Program-made: the position numbers and the translations under genes
Notes under the pieces: generated by a model
What the model was told of the DNA's origin: nothing
Seen by the model: only the letters and a program-made list of their open reading frames with translations
Databases searched by the model: none
Shown: positions 1 through 9,433 of the stretch, piece by piece
Position numbering within the stretch: position 1 is the first letter of the stretch
Layout of the letters: every line of letters begins with the position of its first letter
Assembly (NCBI RefSeq): GCF_005222695.1
Contig: NZ_STGG01000012.1
Span: 434,001-498,000 of the forward strand
DNA: 64,000 nucleotides
From: Massilia sp. HP4
Lineage (GTDB): Bacteria; Pseudomonadota; Gammaproteobacteria; Burkholderiales; Burkholderiaceae_D
Direction: 5' to 3'

Positions 1-1
1 C

Positions 2-1078
2 GACGTTAGCGTCACCGACGCCCGACCGCTGCAGGTGCTGGTCGGCTATAACAATACCGGCACCGGGATGACCGGGCGCCACCGCCTGAGCATCGGCGTC
101 GAACACGCCAACCTGTTCGACAGCGACCACGTAGGCACGCTGCAGTTCCAGACCTCCCCAGAGCACCCGGGCCGGGTACGCATCTTCAGCGGCGGTTACC
201 GCGTGCCACTATATGCGCACGCGGCCTCGCTGGATGCCTTCGTGGCCCACTCGACCGTCAATAACGGCACCACCGCCACCACCGCCGGCCCGCTGACCTT
301 CACTGGTCGCGGCACCATCGTTGGCCTGCGCGCCAACCGTCATCTGGACCGGATCGGCGAATACGATCATCAGCTGACGCTAGGCCTGGATCGGCGCGAC
401 TACCGCGACGATTGCGCGATCGGCGACTTCGGCGCGGCCGGCTGCGGTTCGGCGGCGGTGGACGTCACCACGCTGCCAGTGAGCCTGAGCTACACCGGCC
501 AGCTTAGCGGGTCGCGCGTGGCCCATGGCGTGAGCGTCACGCTGGCGATCAACGCGGGCGGAAGCGCCGCGCGTACTTTCGAGGCTGCGCGCGCCAGCGC
601 CAAGCGCCAGTACACCGTGGGCCGCTTCACCGGTTTCACCGAGCGCGCGCTGAGCGGCGGCGGCGCATTGAGCGCTCGTGTCGAGTTCCAATACAGCGCC
701 CACGCCCTGATAGCGGCCGAAAAATTCGGCCTCGGAGGCGCCGGCAGCGTGCGTGGTTACACCGAACGCGAGCTGTCCGGCGACCACGGCTACCTGGTCC
801 GCGCCGAAGCCGCGCTGGCCAGTGCCGACTGGGCCAGCGGCCTGCGCCTGCGGCCATATGCGTTCGTTGACCACGGCCGCGTAGTGAACCGCGGCGAACT
901 GCCATGCCGTGGTGTGGACGCCACCGCGTGCAGTTTGACCGGTGCTGGCATTGGCCTGCGCCTCACCCTGCCGCGACGTGCCAGCGCGACCCTGGACGTT
1001 GCGCGTGCGCTCGAACGCGGCGCCAGCTCTGCCTCCGGCGATATGCGCGCGCACGCTGCCTTCAATCTGGCCCTCTGA
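2..1078 (+). CDS. TpsB outer-membrane transporter (ShlB/FhaC/HecB family), 5' truncated
   Basis: This is the C-terminal part (about 358 residues) of the outer-membrane pore of a two-partner (type Vb) secretion system, which exports its TpsA partner. The frame is open from base 2, so the start and the POTRA domains lie upstream of the window. The sequence reads as alternating amphipathic strands of a beta-barrel. VRGY at 749-760 is the conserved L6-loop motif of the Omp85/TpsB superfamily. The protein ends in NLAL rather than the more usual terminal aromatic residue. The TpsA gene starts 42 bp downstream on the same strand, which supports the pairing and a shared transcript. Confidence 0.85.
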   Translation, partial: DVSVTDARPLQVLVGYNNTGTGMTGRHRLSIGVEHANLFDSDHVGTLQFQTSPEHPGRVRIFSGGYRVPLYAHAASLDAFVAHSTVNNGTTATTAGPLTFTGRGTIVGLRANRHLDRIGEYDHQLTLGLDRRDYRDDCAIGDFGAAGCGSAAVDVTTLPVSLSYTGQLSGSRVAHGVSVTLAINAGGSAARTFEAARASAKRQYTVGRFTGFTERALSGGGALSARVEFQYSAHALIAAEKFGLGGAGSVRGYTERELSGDHGYLVRAEAALASADWASGLRLRPYAFVDHGRVVNRGELPCRGVDATACSLTGAGIGLRLTLPRRASATLDVARALERGASSASGDMRAHAAFNLAL

Positions 1079-1120
1079 CGGCCAGCACGTTTTTTCGACA
1101 CCGATCAAGAGGACGCAATC

Positions 1121-4100
1121 ATGCGCCAGCCACCCGAACATCGCAGCGGTTACCGCAGCGCCTACACCATCCAGCGTGCGCGCCTTGCTCAACGCGTGCT
1201 GGCCGCGGCCGTCGTCGCCGCCTTCGGGAACGCGCCCGGCATGGCGCTGGCGCAAGAGAGCACGTTACCGAGCGGCTTGCAAGTCACCAGCGGCATGGCC
1301 AGCTTGCAGACTGCCGGTAAGCAGATGACGATAGCAAACTCGCCCAACGCGGTGCTGGACTGGCAATCGTTCTCGATCGGCGCGGGCAACGGCGTGCACT
1401 TCCAGCAAGCCAACGCAGCCAGCAAGGTGCTCAACCGCGTGGTCGGTAATGATCCGTCGACTATTCTGGGCAGCCTGTCGTCGAATGGCGAAGTTTGGCT
1501 AGTCAATCCGAATGGGGTGCTGTTCGGCGCCGGCGCGCGCATCGATGTCGGCGCCCTGGTGGCGTCGAGCCTTGGCGTGCGCAACGAGGACTTCCTGGTC
1601 GGGCGTCACCGTTTCGGTGAAGGTGCGGCTGCCGGATCGGTGGTCAACCGGGGCGAATTGTCCACCAGCTTTGGCGGCCGTGTCTGGCTGGTGGGCGGTA
1701 CGGTGCATAACGAAGGCACCATCGACACCCCGGGCGGGCAGATCGTGCTCGCGGCCGGCCAGAGCATCGATCTGGTCGATTCGGGCGTGCCGAACGTGAC
1801 GGTGCGGGTAAGCGCGCCGGACAGCGAAGCCGTGAACCTGGGCAGCCTTCTGGCGCCCGGCGGCGGCAGCATCGACCTGCACGGAGCGATCGTCAACCAG
1901 CGCGGCATCGTGCGCGCTGACAGCGTCGGCGCCGCAAGCGCAGGCCGGGTCACCTTGCGGGCCCACTCCGACTTGCAACTCGCCAGCAGCAGCATCACGT
2001 CGGCCGATGCCGACGGCGCTGCGGCCGGTGGCCTGGTCAGGGTCGAATCGGTTGGTGGCACGGTCTCGGTCGCCGGCAGCGTCTCTGCCAATAGCGCCAG
2101 TGGCATCGACGGCGAGATCGGCATCGCCGCAAGCGACGTCAGGCTCGATGGGGCGCTTGTGCAAACGGGTGGCGCAATCCGCATTGACGGCTCGACCAGC
2201 ATAGGCATGGCCGATACCCGGCTGGGCGCGCACGCGACGGGCGACAGCATCGTACTGTCGACCCCCGCCATCACCGTGAGCGGTAGCCGGCTGACGACAC
2301 CGAACGGCCGCTGGCTGGTCTACCTGGACCGCATTGCCGACCTGTGGCAGTCGCCGCAACTAAACCAGCTCGGATTTACCTTCGTCCAGGTCGGCGCGGC
2401 CGAAGGCAGCGCACTGCCTGCCGCACGCATCGGCCAGCATGGCGTGGTCGTGCGCGAAAACCTGGACGCGCGCATCCACGTCGACGCCGACCGCGTCTAC
2501 GACGGCAGCACGCGCGCGACGATTTCTCAGGCGCTGTCGAGCGACCTGCCTATCGGGCTCGCGCTCGATCGGCTGAGTGTCACCTACCAGGCCGACTTCG
2601 CCGACAAGCATGCCGGCGTTGGCAAGCCGATCGACTACCGGGGCGCCGGTCCGCTGTTCGGGATCGTCACCGCGACAGGCCAATCCGTGTACGGCGTGCG
2701 CCAGGCCTATGTGGCCGACGTTGCACGCGCGCCCGTCACCGTGGGCCAGGTAGCGGCGCAGGACAAGGTGTACGACGGCACCCGTGCCGCCAGCGTGTCG
2801 GGCGCCCTGGTCGGCCCGGTCACCGGGGACAACGTGCGCCTGATCGGCGCGTCCGGCCTGTTCGCCGACAAGAACGCCGGCGTCGGCAAGACCGTGACGC
2901 TCAGCGGCGGCGTACTGAGCGGCGCCGATGCCCGCAACTACAACCTCGTCGGCGGCGCGGCCACGGGTCGGGCCACCATTACGCCGCGCGCGATCAGCGC
3001 CAGCGCCCTGACCGCGCAGGACAAGGTGTATGACGGCACCCGCGTCGCGACATTCTCCGGCACCCTGACCGGTATCCTGGCTGGCGACAACGTCGTCCTG
3101 GGCAGCGCCACCGGCCAGTTCGCCGACAAGAAGGCTGGAGTCGCCAAGCTCGTCTCGGTCGACGGCGTCACCCTAAGTGGCGTCGACGCGCGCAATTACA
3201 TCTTGAGCGCGCCCGCCGACGTGCGCGCCACCATCAGTCCGCGCGAGGTCACGCTGGCCGGACTGGCCGCGCAGGACAAGATCTACGACGGGACCCGTGA
3301 CGCCCAGGTCAGCGCGACCCTGGCCGACGCAGTCACTGGCGACGCAGTGTCGCTCGAGATCGCGGGACAATTCGATACCAGGGATGCAGGCAGCGGCAAG
3401 ACGGTCGCGCTTACGGGCTCCCTGACCGGTGCGGACGCCGCCAACTATGCGCTGTCGATGCCGGCCAGCGCCAGCGCCGCGATTATGCACCGCGCACTCC
3501 ACATCGTGATCGACTCTGCGCCGCGCAAGGAGTACGACGCCACGACCACGATCGATCTGGAGCCCGGCGCCTATGCCCTGGATGGCGTGGTCGCGGGTGA
3601 CGCGCTCGCGGTGCGCGGCCCGGCACATGGTCATTTTGATTCGCGCGACGCCGGCAGCGGCAAGCGGATCGTGGCCAGCGGTGTCTTCGAGATTCTCGGG
3701 ACCGACGCCGCCAACTACCGGATCGACGCCACCATCCTGGATAGCGGCTCGAACCGGGTCGCGACCACGGCGATGGGCGCCCGCGGCGAGATCACGCCGG
3801 CCACGCTGGTGTACAACGCACGTCCTGGTGTCGTCATTGGCGGATTGGACGTGGACGGCCTTGGCGGCACCATCACCGGTTTCAAGGGCAATGATACGCT
3901 CGCCAACTCCACCCTGGGTGCGCTGCAATGGCACACCACGGTGACGCCGGCCTCGGCGCCCGGTTCCCATCCGATATTCGGGTCCGGACTGACCGCCGCG
4001 AACTACGTACTGGTACAGGCGCCCGGCAATGCCAGCGCGCTCGATGTCCGGGCCGGCCTGCCGGCTGGCGGACCGCTGCAGCGCGCGCAAGACGGCGGCT

Positions 4101-4207
4101 CGCTCGCGATCGCCAGCGCGCTGCAGGCGGCGCTTCCGGCCTCGTGTTCGATGGCTCGGGTGTGGCCGCAGTGCGATGCTGCGGCGGAACCCGGCTCCGA
4201 TCGGTGA
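1121..4207 (+). CDS. TpsA-type filamentous haemagglutinin-like adhesin with YDG repeats
   Basis: Secreted exoprotein of 1028 residues, the likely substrate of the TpsB pore just upstream. A long signal peptide (about residues 1-45, ending MALAQ) precedes a TPS/haemagg_act domain of about 250 residues with the diagnostic VNPNG motif near residue 128. From about residue 455 there are tandem YDG-type repeats of about 85 residues, each opening with a (V/I)YDGT motif followed by GDNV, FADK.AGV.K, and ADARNY. Two copies are 258 and 255 bp apart at the DNA level (2756, 3014, 3269). The later repeats are more divergent (EYDATT near residue 805). An AAGAGG Shine-Dalgarno sequence precedes the ATG. No RGD-like motif or C-terminal anchor was noticed, so the protein may be released or held by TpsB. 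Its ligand is unknown. Confidence 0.85.
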   Translation: MRQPPEHRSGYRSAYTIQRARLAQRVLAAAVVAAFGNAPGMALAQESTLPSGLQVTSGMASLQTAGKQMTIANSPNAVLDWQSFSIGAGNGVHFQQANAASKVLNRVVGNDPSTILGSLSSNGEVWLVNPNGVLFGAGARIDVGALVASSLGVRNEDFLVGRHRFGEGAAAGSVVNRGELSTSFGGRVWLVGGTVHNEGTIDTPGGQIVLAAGQSIDLVDSGVPNVTVRVSAPDSEAVNLGSLLAPGGGSIDLHGAIVNQRGIVRADSVGAASAGRVTLRAHSDLQLASSSITSADADGAAAGGLVRVESVGGTVSVAGSVSANSASGIDGEIGIAASDVRLDGALVQTGGAIRIDGSTSIGMADTRLGAHATGDSIVLSTPAITVSGSRLTTPNGRWLVYLDRIADLWQSPQLNQLGFTFVQVGAAEGSALPAARIGQHGVVVRENLDARIHVDADRVYDGSTRATISQALSSDLPIGLALDRLSVTYQADFADKHAGVGKPIDYRGAGPLFGIVTATGQSVYGVRQAYVADVARAPVTVGQVAAQDKVYDGTRAASVSGALVGPVTGDNVRLIGASGLFADKNAGVGKTVTLSGGVLSGADARNYNLVGGAATGRATITPRAISASALTAQDKVYDGTRVATFSGTLTGILAGDNVVLGSATGQFADKKAGVAKLVSVDGVTLSGVDARNYILSAPADVRATISPREVTLAGLAAQDKIYDGTRDAQVSATLADAVTGDAVSLEIAGQFDTRDAGSGKTVALTGSLTGADAANYALSMPASASAAIMHRALHIVIDSAPRKEYDATTTIDLEPGAYALDGVVAGDALAVRGPAHGHFDSRDAGSGKRIVASGVFEILGTDAANYRIDATILDSGSNRVATTAMGARGEITPATLVYNARPGVVIGGLDVDGLGGTITGFKGNDTLANSTLGALQWHTTVTPASAPGSHPIFGSGLTAANYVLVQAPGNASALDVRAGLPAGGPLQRAQDGGSLAIASALQAALPASCSMARVWPQCDAAAEPGSDR
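2755..3500 (+). repeat. Tandem YDG-domain coding repeats, unit 255-258 bp
   Basis: The sequence GCGCAGGACAAG recurs at 2756, 3014 and 3269, each time followed by a TACGACGG-type block encoding YDGT. Unit lengths are 86 and 85 codons. The copies stay alike enough at the DNA level to permit slippage or recombination, which would change the adhesin length in whole-repeat steps. Confidence 0.75.
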
Positions 4208-4527
4208 ATCCGCATCGACACATGTAGCTGTAACCCGTCGAGATATTCCGGCTTGGCTGGCGCACGACACAGGGCGGCACGGACGTATGATTCCAGATCA
4301 GCTTGTCGAGCATAGGCTTCGGCAGCCTTCAGCGTCATCGCTATTGCGTGCGAATACCCCACCGGTTTTCACTGTGCGCACGCCTTGTAAGGGTAGCTTG
4401 CCATATCGACAACTGTGTCGGGACTGTCTCTTTGGGTCGGGCTGCCTGTTCGGCAGGCACGTCCCATCGTGCTGGCTTATAATGACGGGGCTGTCCAACC
4501 TCCGGCCTGGTGCCCTGTCCCAATCCC
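4208..4527. other. Intergenic region between tpsA and lipB
   Basis: This 320-bp stretch has no gene I can support. It contains a perfect TATAAT at 4478-4483, likely the lipB promoter -10, and a 6-bp hairpin (TGCCTG/CAGGCA, 4443-4459) without a T-tract. On the minus strand a frame stays open from a GTG at 4362 into the tpsA 3' end. Its first 50 residues look protein-like, but its base composition differs from neighbouring genes. It may be a decayed gene. Confidence 0.5.
4478..4483 (+). promoter_or_regulatory. Candidate -10 element of the lipB-lipA promoter
   Basis: A perfect TATAAT lies 44 bp before the lipB ATG. I find no good -35 hexamer at the expected distance, so the promoter is weak or activator-dependent. 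Confidence 0.4.
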
Positions 4528-5232
4528 ATGTCATCGATTCGCCCCGCTTCTCCGCTCGTCCGTGAACTCGGCCGCGCCGACTACGAACCCACGTTCGCCG
4601 CCATGCGCGCCTTCACCGACGCGCGCACGTCCGAAACACGGGACGAGTTGTGGATCGTCGAGCACCCGCCCGTGTTCACGCTGGGCCTGGGCGCCGATCC
4701 GGGCCACGTGCTGGCGCCGCAGGGCGTGCCGGTAGTCCAGACCGACCGCGGCGGCGAGGTGACCTACCACGGTCCGGGCCAGGTCGTGATCTACCTGTTG
4801 ATGGACTTGCGCCGCAACAAGCCAGGCGGCAAGCTGTATGCGCGCCAGTTTGTGGAAAAAATCGAACAGGCGGTGATCGATGTATTAGGGGCGTATAATC
4901 TGGCCGGTGAGCGCATCGCCGGCGCGCCCGGCATCTATATCGCCGAAGGCCCGCGCAAGGGCGCCAAGATTGCCGCGCTGGGCCTCAAGGTGCGCGGCAA
5001 CGGCTGCACCTATCACGGCGTGTCGCTGAACGTAGGCATGGACCTGGCCCCGTTCACCTGGATCAACCCGTGCGGCTATTCGGGACTGGCCACGGTCGAC
5101 ATGCGCACCATGGGCGTCACGGCGCCGCTGGCCGATGTCCAGCAGGCGCTGGCCAGGGCCCTGACCGAGCATCTGGGCCAGCCGATCGGCGCCGGCCAGT
5201 CCGAACCGAACAAACCAACTGACGCCCTTTAA
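4528..5232 (+). CDS. lipB: Octanoyl-[acyl-carrier-protein]:protein octanoyltransferase LipB
   Basis: Moves the octanoyl chain from acyl-ACP to the lipoyl domains of 2-oxoacid dehydrogenases and the glycine cleavage H protein, the first step of endogenous lipoate synthesis in the cytoplasm. The 234-residue protein has the family core [11 protein letters not shown] (about 75-85), the catalytic Lys in GAKIAALG (about 147) and the catalytic Cys in NPCGY (about 182). Its length is close to the usual 210-240. The ATG at 4528 is chosen because it gives a normal N-terminus. An in-frame GTG at 4510 would add six residues. It is followed 14 bp later by lipA, so the two pathway genes probably form one operon ending at the terminator at 6263. 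Confidence 0.95.
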   Translation: MSSIRPASPLVRELGRADYEPTFAAMRAFTDARTSETRDELWIVEHPPVFTLGLGADPGHVLAPQGVPVVQTDRGGEVTYHGPGQVVIYLLMDLRRNKPGGKLYARQFVEKIEQAVIDVLGAYNLAGERIAGAPGIYIAEGPRKGAKIAALGLKVRGNGCTYHGVSLNVGMDLAPFTWINPCGYSGLATVDMRTMGVTAPLADVQQALARALTEHLGQPIGAGQSEPNKPTDAL

Positions 5233-5246
5233 GGGCAACGAGCCAA

Positions 5247-6239
5247 ATGACTTCCGAAATCGATACCGGCATCGCCTCCGCATCCGCCTACAACGCCAGC
5301 GAAAAGCAGAAAGGCGCCAGCAAGACATCGCGCATCCCGATCAAGATCGTGCCGATCGCGGACGTCGAGCGCCTGAAAAAGCCGGACTGGATCCGCGTCA
5401 AGGCGGCCACCGCCTCGTCGCGCTTCTACGAGATCAAGGACATCCTGCGCGCCAACAAGCTGGTCACCGTGTGCGAGGAAGCCAGCTGCCCGAACATCGG
5501 CGAATGCTTCGGCAAGGGCACCGCGACCTTCATGATCATGGGCGACAAGTGCACCCGCCGCTGCCCGTTCTGCGACGTCGGCCACGGCCGCCCGGATCCG
5601 CTGGATGTGAATGAGCCGGGCAACCTGGCCAAGACCATCGCCGACCTGCGCCTGTCGTATGTCGTGATCACCTCGGTCGACCGCGACGACCTGCGCGACG
5701 GCGGCGCCGGCCACTTCGTCGAGTGCATCCAGAAGACCCGCGATCTGTCGCCGAACACCAAGATCGAAGTGCTGGTGCCCGACTTCCGCGGTCGTCTGGA
5801 GAAGGCGCTGAACATCTTCGCCGACGGCCTGCCTGACGTCATGAACCACAACCTGGAAACCGTGCCGCGCCTGTACAAGGAAGCGCGTCCGGGCGCCGAC
5901 TACAAGCACTCGCTGGTGCTGCTGCGCGACTTCAAGAAGATGTACCCGAGCGCGGTCACCAAGTCGGGCCTGATGGTCGGCCTGGGCGAGACCGACGAGG
6001 AAATCCTCGAAGTGATGCGCGACATGCGCGAGCACGACATCGACATGCTGACCATCGGCCAGTACCTGGCGCCGACCAACTCGCACCTGCCAGTGCGCCG
6101 CTACGTGCACCCTGACGTGTTCAAGATGTTCGAAGAGAAGGCATACGAGATGGGCTTCGTGCACGCCGCCGTGGGCGCCATGGTGCGCTCGTCGTATCAC
6201 GCCGACCAGCAGGCGCATGAAGCGGGTGTGGCGGCCTGA
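5247..6239 (+). CDS. lipA: Lipoyl synthase LipA (radical SAM)
   Basis: Inserts two sulfur atoms into protein-bound octanoyl groups to form lipoyl cofactor. The 330-residue protein carries the auxiliary cluster ligands in [12 protein letters not shown] (about 76-87), the radical SAM motif CTRRCPFC (about 102-109), and the [10 protein letters not shown] and LMVGLGE blocks typical of LipA. It starts 14 bp after lipB and completes the octanoyl-to-lipoyl route. The N-terminal 45 residues before KKPDWIR are low-complexity and charged, common in proteobacterial LipA. A strong intrinsic terminator follows 23 bp after the stop. Confidence 0.97.
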   Translation: MTSEIDTGIASASAYNASEKQKGASKTSRIPIKIVPIADVERLKKPDWIRVKAATASSRFYEIKDILRANKLVTVCEEASCPNIGECFGKGTATFMIMGDKCTRRCPFCDVGHGRPDPLDVNEPGNLAKTIADLRLSYVVITSVDRDDLRDGGAGHFVECIQKTRDLSPNTKIEVLVPDFRGRLEKALNIFADGLPDVMNHNLETVPRLYKEARPGADYKHSLVLLRDFKKMYPSAVTKSGLMVGLGETDEEILEVMRDMREHDIDMLTIGQYLAPTNSHLPVRRYVHPDVFKMFEEKAYEMGFVHAAVGAMVRSSYHADQQAHEAGVAA

Positions 6240-6262
6240 TTCCAGCCTCGTGCGACTGATCG

Positions 6263-6289
6263 AAGGGACGGCTCTGCCGTCCCTTTTTT
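6263..6289 (+). terminator. Rho-independent terminator of lipB-lipA
   Basis: Perfect stem GGGACGGC/GCCGTCCC (6265-6272 and 6276-6283) with a TCT loop, flanked by AA on the left and followed by six T residues (6284-6289). Confidence 0.92.
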
Positions 6290-6362
6290 CTTCCAGGCAC
6301 CCGCGCGAGGCTCATGCCGCCAGCGCGATATAGTGCGACAACCAGACATCCAGCATCGATCC

Positions 6363-8390
6363 ATGACCGACCACCGCGATTTCCTGCCCTCCGATAACAC
6401 CGAACCCGACGACGCCTTCCTCGAACGCGAACTCGGCCTGGCCGCGCGCGGCATCGAACTGGTCAAGCTCGAAGGCCGCGTCTTCCTGCGCTTTTCGGGC
6501 GAGGTGCGCTACGAAGGCCTGCGCGTGCCCTACCGCCTGGTGCCGGGGCGCGGCGTGCTGGCCAAGCCGAGCAAGTGGCGCAAGATGGACCTGCTTGCAC
6601 GGCGCGAATTGATCGAGGAACGCACCGACGAGAAAGACCTGCAGCGCCTGCACGCGGAGACCCAGGAATTCGTGCGCGACATCGCCGAAGACGCCGACCA
6701 GTTCGGATGGGATCCCATGACCTTCCTCGACGTGCTGGATGAGCTCGAAACCTCCGAGCCGGCCGAGTACGTGTTCCAGCGCATCTCGCAGCGCCTGACC
6801 CACGCGGTCGAGCGCGCGGAAGAAGAACGCCATGCGGCGCGTACCAAGGAAAGCATCAACCTGGCCGAGTACCCGCAATCGTTCGAGGTCGCCAGCCGCA
6901 TGCAGCGCAAGTTCATCGCCCTGCTGGGCCCGACCAACTCGGGCAAGACCCACCGCGCGATGGAAGCGCTGGCCAAGGCCGGCAGCGGCGTCTACCTGGC
7001 GCCGCTGCGCTTGCTGGCGCTGGAGAACTACGAGCGCCTGCAGGCCGCGCGGCCGCACGGCGAGCCGGTCAAGGTCAGCCTGGTCACGGGCGAGGAACGG
7101 CGCCTCGAAGAAGGCGCGACCCACGTCGCCAGCACGGTCGAGATGCTCGACACGAAAACGCCGGTCGAGGTGGCCGTGATCGACGAGATCCAGATGCTGG
7201 CCGACCGCGACCGCGGCGCCGCCTGGACCACCGCCGTGTGCGGCGCGCCGGCCAACGTCGTGTACCTGGTCGGCGCGGTCGAAGCGCGGCGCGCGATCGA
7301 GGCGCTGGCCGAACGGCTGGAGGTGCCGCTCGAAGTCCATGTGCTCAAGCGCATGGGGCCGTTGTTGATGGAGCCGACCAGCGTGCGCAAGCTGTCGAAC
7401 CTGCGCCGCGGCGACGCCGTGATCTGCTTCTCGCGGCGCGAAGTCTTGATGTGGCGCGACATGATCACCGAGAAGGGCCTGTCGGTGGCGACCGTGTACG
7501 GCAACCTGTCGCCCGAGGTGCGCCGGGCCCAGGCCGAGCGCTTCCGCGAAGGCCAGGCCGACATCGTGGTCGGCACCGACGCGCTGGCGATGGGCCTGAA
7601 CATGCCGATCGCGCGTATCGTGATGACCACCACGGTCAAGTACAACGGGGTCGAGGAAGAAGAGATCCCGGCCGCGCTGGCCAAGCAGATCGCGGGCCGG
7701 GCAGGGCGCTATGGCGTGCACGAGGAAGGTTTCGTCGCCGGCTACGACGACGACACCCACCAGGTGATGCGCGCGCTGATGAAAGAGAAGATCCCGCCAG
7801 TGGCCGCCACCGGCTTCGCGGTCGCGCCGTCGCTCGAGCAGTTGCACCGCATCGCGGCGGTGACCGGCGAGACCTCGCTGGTCAAGCTCCTGAAACGCTT
7901 CGTGCACAATATCGACGTGCCGGATGGTTTCTTCTACCCGCGCATTACCGAGGAACAGAACGAGCGCGCCGAATGGCTCGATACGCTGCCGCTGTCGGTG
8001 GCCGAGAAATTCATGCTGTCGCTGGTGCCGATCTCGAGCCGGGTGCCGGTGCTGCAAAGCGCCTGGGAGCACTGGGCGCTGTCGCTCGCCAAGAAGAAGG
8101 TGGTCAAGCTGCAGCCGAACCCGAATCCGCAGCACCTGTTCTACATGAACCTGCAAGAGGTCGAGGATACCTGCCGCGTGTATTCGGCCTATGCCTGGCT
8201 GGGTTATCGCGAGCCGGAATATTTCCCCAGCATCGAGCTGGCCCAAGAGCTGGCGCGCGAGGCGGCGGAGCGGGTCGATGCGGTGCTGCAGCAGCAGAAT
8301 TCGGCGGCGCGCAAGCGCCAGGGAGGCGGGCAAGGCGGCAGGCCGGGCGCGAAGCAGGGTGGCAAGCAGGGCGGTGGCAAGCGGCGTTGA
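6363..8390 (+). CDS. SUV3-like superfamily 2 RNA helicase
   Basis: ATP-dependent helicase most like mitochondrial SUV3, which unwinds RNA for degradation. Visible motifs are Walker A GPTNSGKT (about 189-196), motif II DEIQ (about 273-276, the SUV3 form of DEAD), and the C-terminal helicase block GTDALAMGLNMP and QIAGRAGRYG. A SUV3-type C-terminal helical region follows, and the protein ends in a Gly/Lys/Arg/Gln-rich tail of about 30 residues that could bind RNA. ATG 6363 is preferred. An upstream in-frame GTG at 6333 would add ten residues. It is flanked by the lipA terminator and a thioesterase gene, with no obvious operon partner. A role in RNA turnover is inferred from the family. Confidence 0.85.
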   Translation: MTDHRDFLPSDNTEPDDAFLERELGLAARGIELVKLEGRVFLRFSGEVRYEGLRVPYRLVPGRGVLAKPSKWRKMDLLARRELIEERTDEKDLQRLHAETQEFVRDIAEDADQFGWDPMTFLDVLDELETSEPAEYVFQRISQRLTHAVERAEEERHAARTKESINLAEYPQSFEVASRMQRKFIALLGPTNSGKTHRAMEALAKAGSGVYLAPLRLLALENYERLQAARPHGEPVKVSLVTGEERRLEEGATHVASTVEMLDTKTPVEVAVIDEIQMLADRDRGAAWTTAVCGAPANVVYLVGAVEARRAIEALAERLEVPLEVHVLKRMGPLLMEPTSVRKLSNLRRGDAVICFSRREVLMWRDMITEKGLSVATVYGNLSPEVRRAQAERFREGQADIVVGTDALAMGLNMPIARIVMTTTVKYNGVEEEEIPAALAKQIAGRAGRYGVHEEGFVAGYDDDTHQVMRALMKEKIPPVAATGFAVAPSLEQLHRIAAVTGETSLVKLLKRFVHNIDVPDGFFYPRITEEQNERAEWLDTLPLSVAEKFMLSLVPISSRVPVLQSAWEHWALSLAKKKVVKLQPNPNPQHLFYMNLQEVEDTCRVYSAYAWLGYREPEYFPSIELAQELAREAAERVDAVLQQQNSAARKRQGGGQGGRPGAKQGGKQGGGKRR

Positions 8391-8474
8391 GCACGGCCGA
8401 CTAGAAGCTTCACTCGAACCGGCGCGGCGTTCCCGGTGTACGATGCCGTTTTTTACAACAACATCGAGACACAA

Positions 8475-8897
8475 GTGAATACCAAGTACACCCCGGAAGC
8501 CTTCAACGAGTTCGGCGCCAAGTTCCTCCCTGGCCACCTGGGCATCCGCATCACTGAGGTCAGCCCCGGCAAGCTGTCCGCCGAGATGAAGGTCGAGCCG
8601 CAGCTGCTGGCGCCCAACGGCTACCTGCATGCCGGCAGCGTGGTCACCCTGGCCGATACCTGCGCCGGCTATGGCTGCGTGAGCAACCTGCCCGAAGGTG
8701 CGCAGAACTTCACCACCATCGAACTGAAATCGAACCACCTGGGCACCGCGCGCGAAGGCACGCTGGCTTGCACCGCCACCGCGGTCCACCTGGGCCGCAC
8801 CACGCAGGTGTGGGACGCCACGGTCACGGACCAGGCCAGCGGCAAGACCATCGCCCTGTTCCGCTGCACCCAGATGATCCTGTATCCGAAAGCGTAA
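8475..8897 (+). CDS. PaaI-family hotdog-fold thioesterase
   Basis: Hotdog thioesterase of about 140 residues, the usual size for the PaaI/YbgC group, which hydrolyses acyl- or aryl-CoA esters. The core NGYLHAGSVVTLADTCAGYG contains the HAG.......D arrangement of the PaaI active site, followed by TIELKSNHLG and the TATAVHLGRTTQVWDATVTD strand pair. The GTG at 8475 is preferred because it matches the family length and has GAGA upstream. Another in-frame GTG at 8436 would add 13 residues. The substrate cannot be told from sequence. It is convergent with the thioredoxin gene at 8901, only 3 bp away. Confidence 0.82.
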   Translation: MNTKYTPEAFNEFGAKFLPGHLGIRITEVSPGKLSAEMKVEPQLLAPNGYLHAGSVVTLADTCAGYGCVSNLPEGAQNFTTIELKSNHLGTAREGTLACTATAVHLGRTTQVWDATVTDQASGKTIALFRCTQMILYPKA

Positions 8898-8900
8898 GGC

Positions 8901-9419
8901 TTACCCCGCCAGTTCCTTCTCGATCAGCTTGTGGACGGCCGCGAAATCGGGCTCGCCCACATAGGTCTTGATGATGCGGCCTTGTTTGTCGATCAGGAAG
9001 GTGGTCGGGGTCAGGGTGACGTCGCCGAACTGGCGCGCGATGTCGCCCGCCGAATCGAGCGCCACCTTGAACGGCAGCTGGCGCTGCTCGGTGAAGTTCA
9101 GTACGTAGTCGGGGCGGTCGTACTGCATCGCGACCGCGACGAACTCCAGGCCCTGGTCCTTGTACTTGTTGTAGGTCGCGACCATGTCCGGCATCTCCTT
9201 GACGCAGGTGACGCACGACGTGGCCCAGAAGTTCACCATCACGACCTTGCCGCGCAAGGACTCGGTGGAGATCTTTTCGCCGGCGATGCTGATGAAGGTG
9301 ACGTCGGGCGCCTGCGTCGTGCTGCTGAACGAGGCATAGCCGATGCCGGCCAGCGCGAGCACCACGGCGCCGATGGCGGCGGGCTTGAACCAGGAACGGG
9401 AAGAGGTAGGTGCGGTCAT
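8901..9419 (-). CDS. TlpA/ResA-like membrane-anchored thioredoxin
   Basis: Thiol-disulfide oxidoreductase of 172 residues. One N-terminal membrane anchor (about 12-32) places the thioredoxin domain in the periplasm. The active site is CVTC within FWATSCVTCVKEMP (about 75-88), and a cis-Pro TPTTFLID block follows. A typical role for this family is reduction of periplasmic apoproteins or cytochrome c maturation. No cytochrome genes are nearby, so the partner is unknown. It is separated from the upstream dolP gene by a terminator, so it has its own promoter. Confidence 0.85.
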   Translation of the reverse strand: MTAPTSSRSWFKPAAIGAVVLALAGIGYASFSSTTQAPDVTFISIAGEKISTESLRGKVVMVNFWATSCVTCVKEMPDMVATYNKYKDQGLEFVAVAMQYDRPDYVLNFTEQRQLPFKVALDSAGDIARQFGDVTLTPTTFLIDKQGRIIKTYVGEPDFAAVHKLIEKELAG

Positions 9420-9433
9420 GGTCGATCGGATAT

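Noticed and set aside
4443..4459. Hairpin TGCCTG/CAGGCA as a terminator for tpsA
   Set aside because: Stem of only 6 bp, no T-tract, and it lies just upstream of the lipB -10.
6312..8789. 825-codon open frame on the minus strand opposite the SUV3-like gene
   Set aside because: Typical antisense frame in GC-rich coding DNA. It is His/Gly/Arg/Gln-rich with no recognisable domain, and the plus-strand gene has clear helicase motifs.
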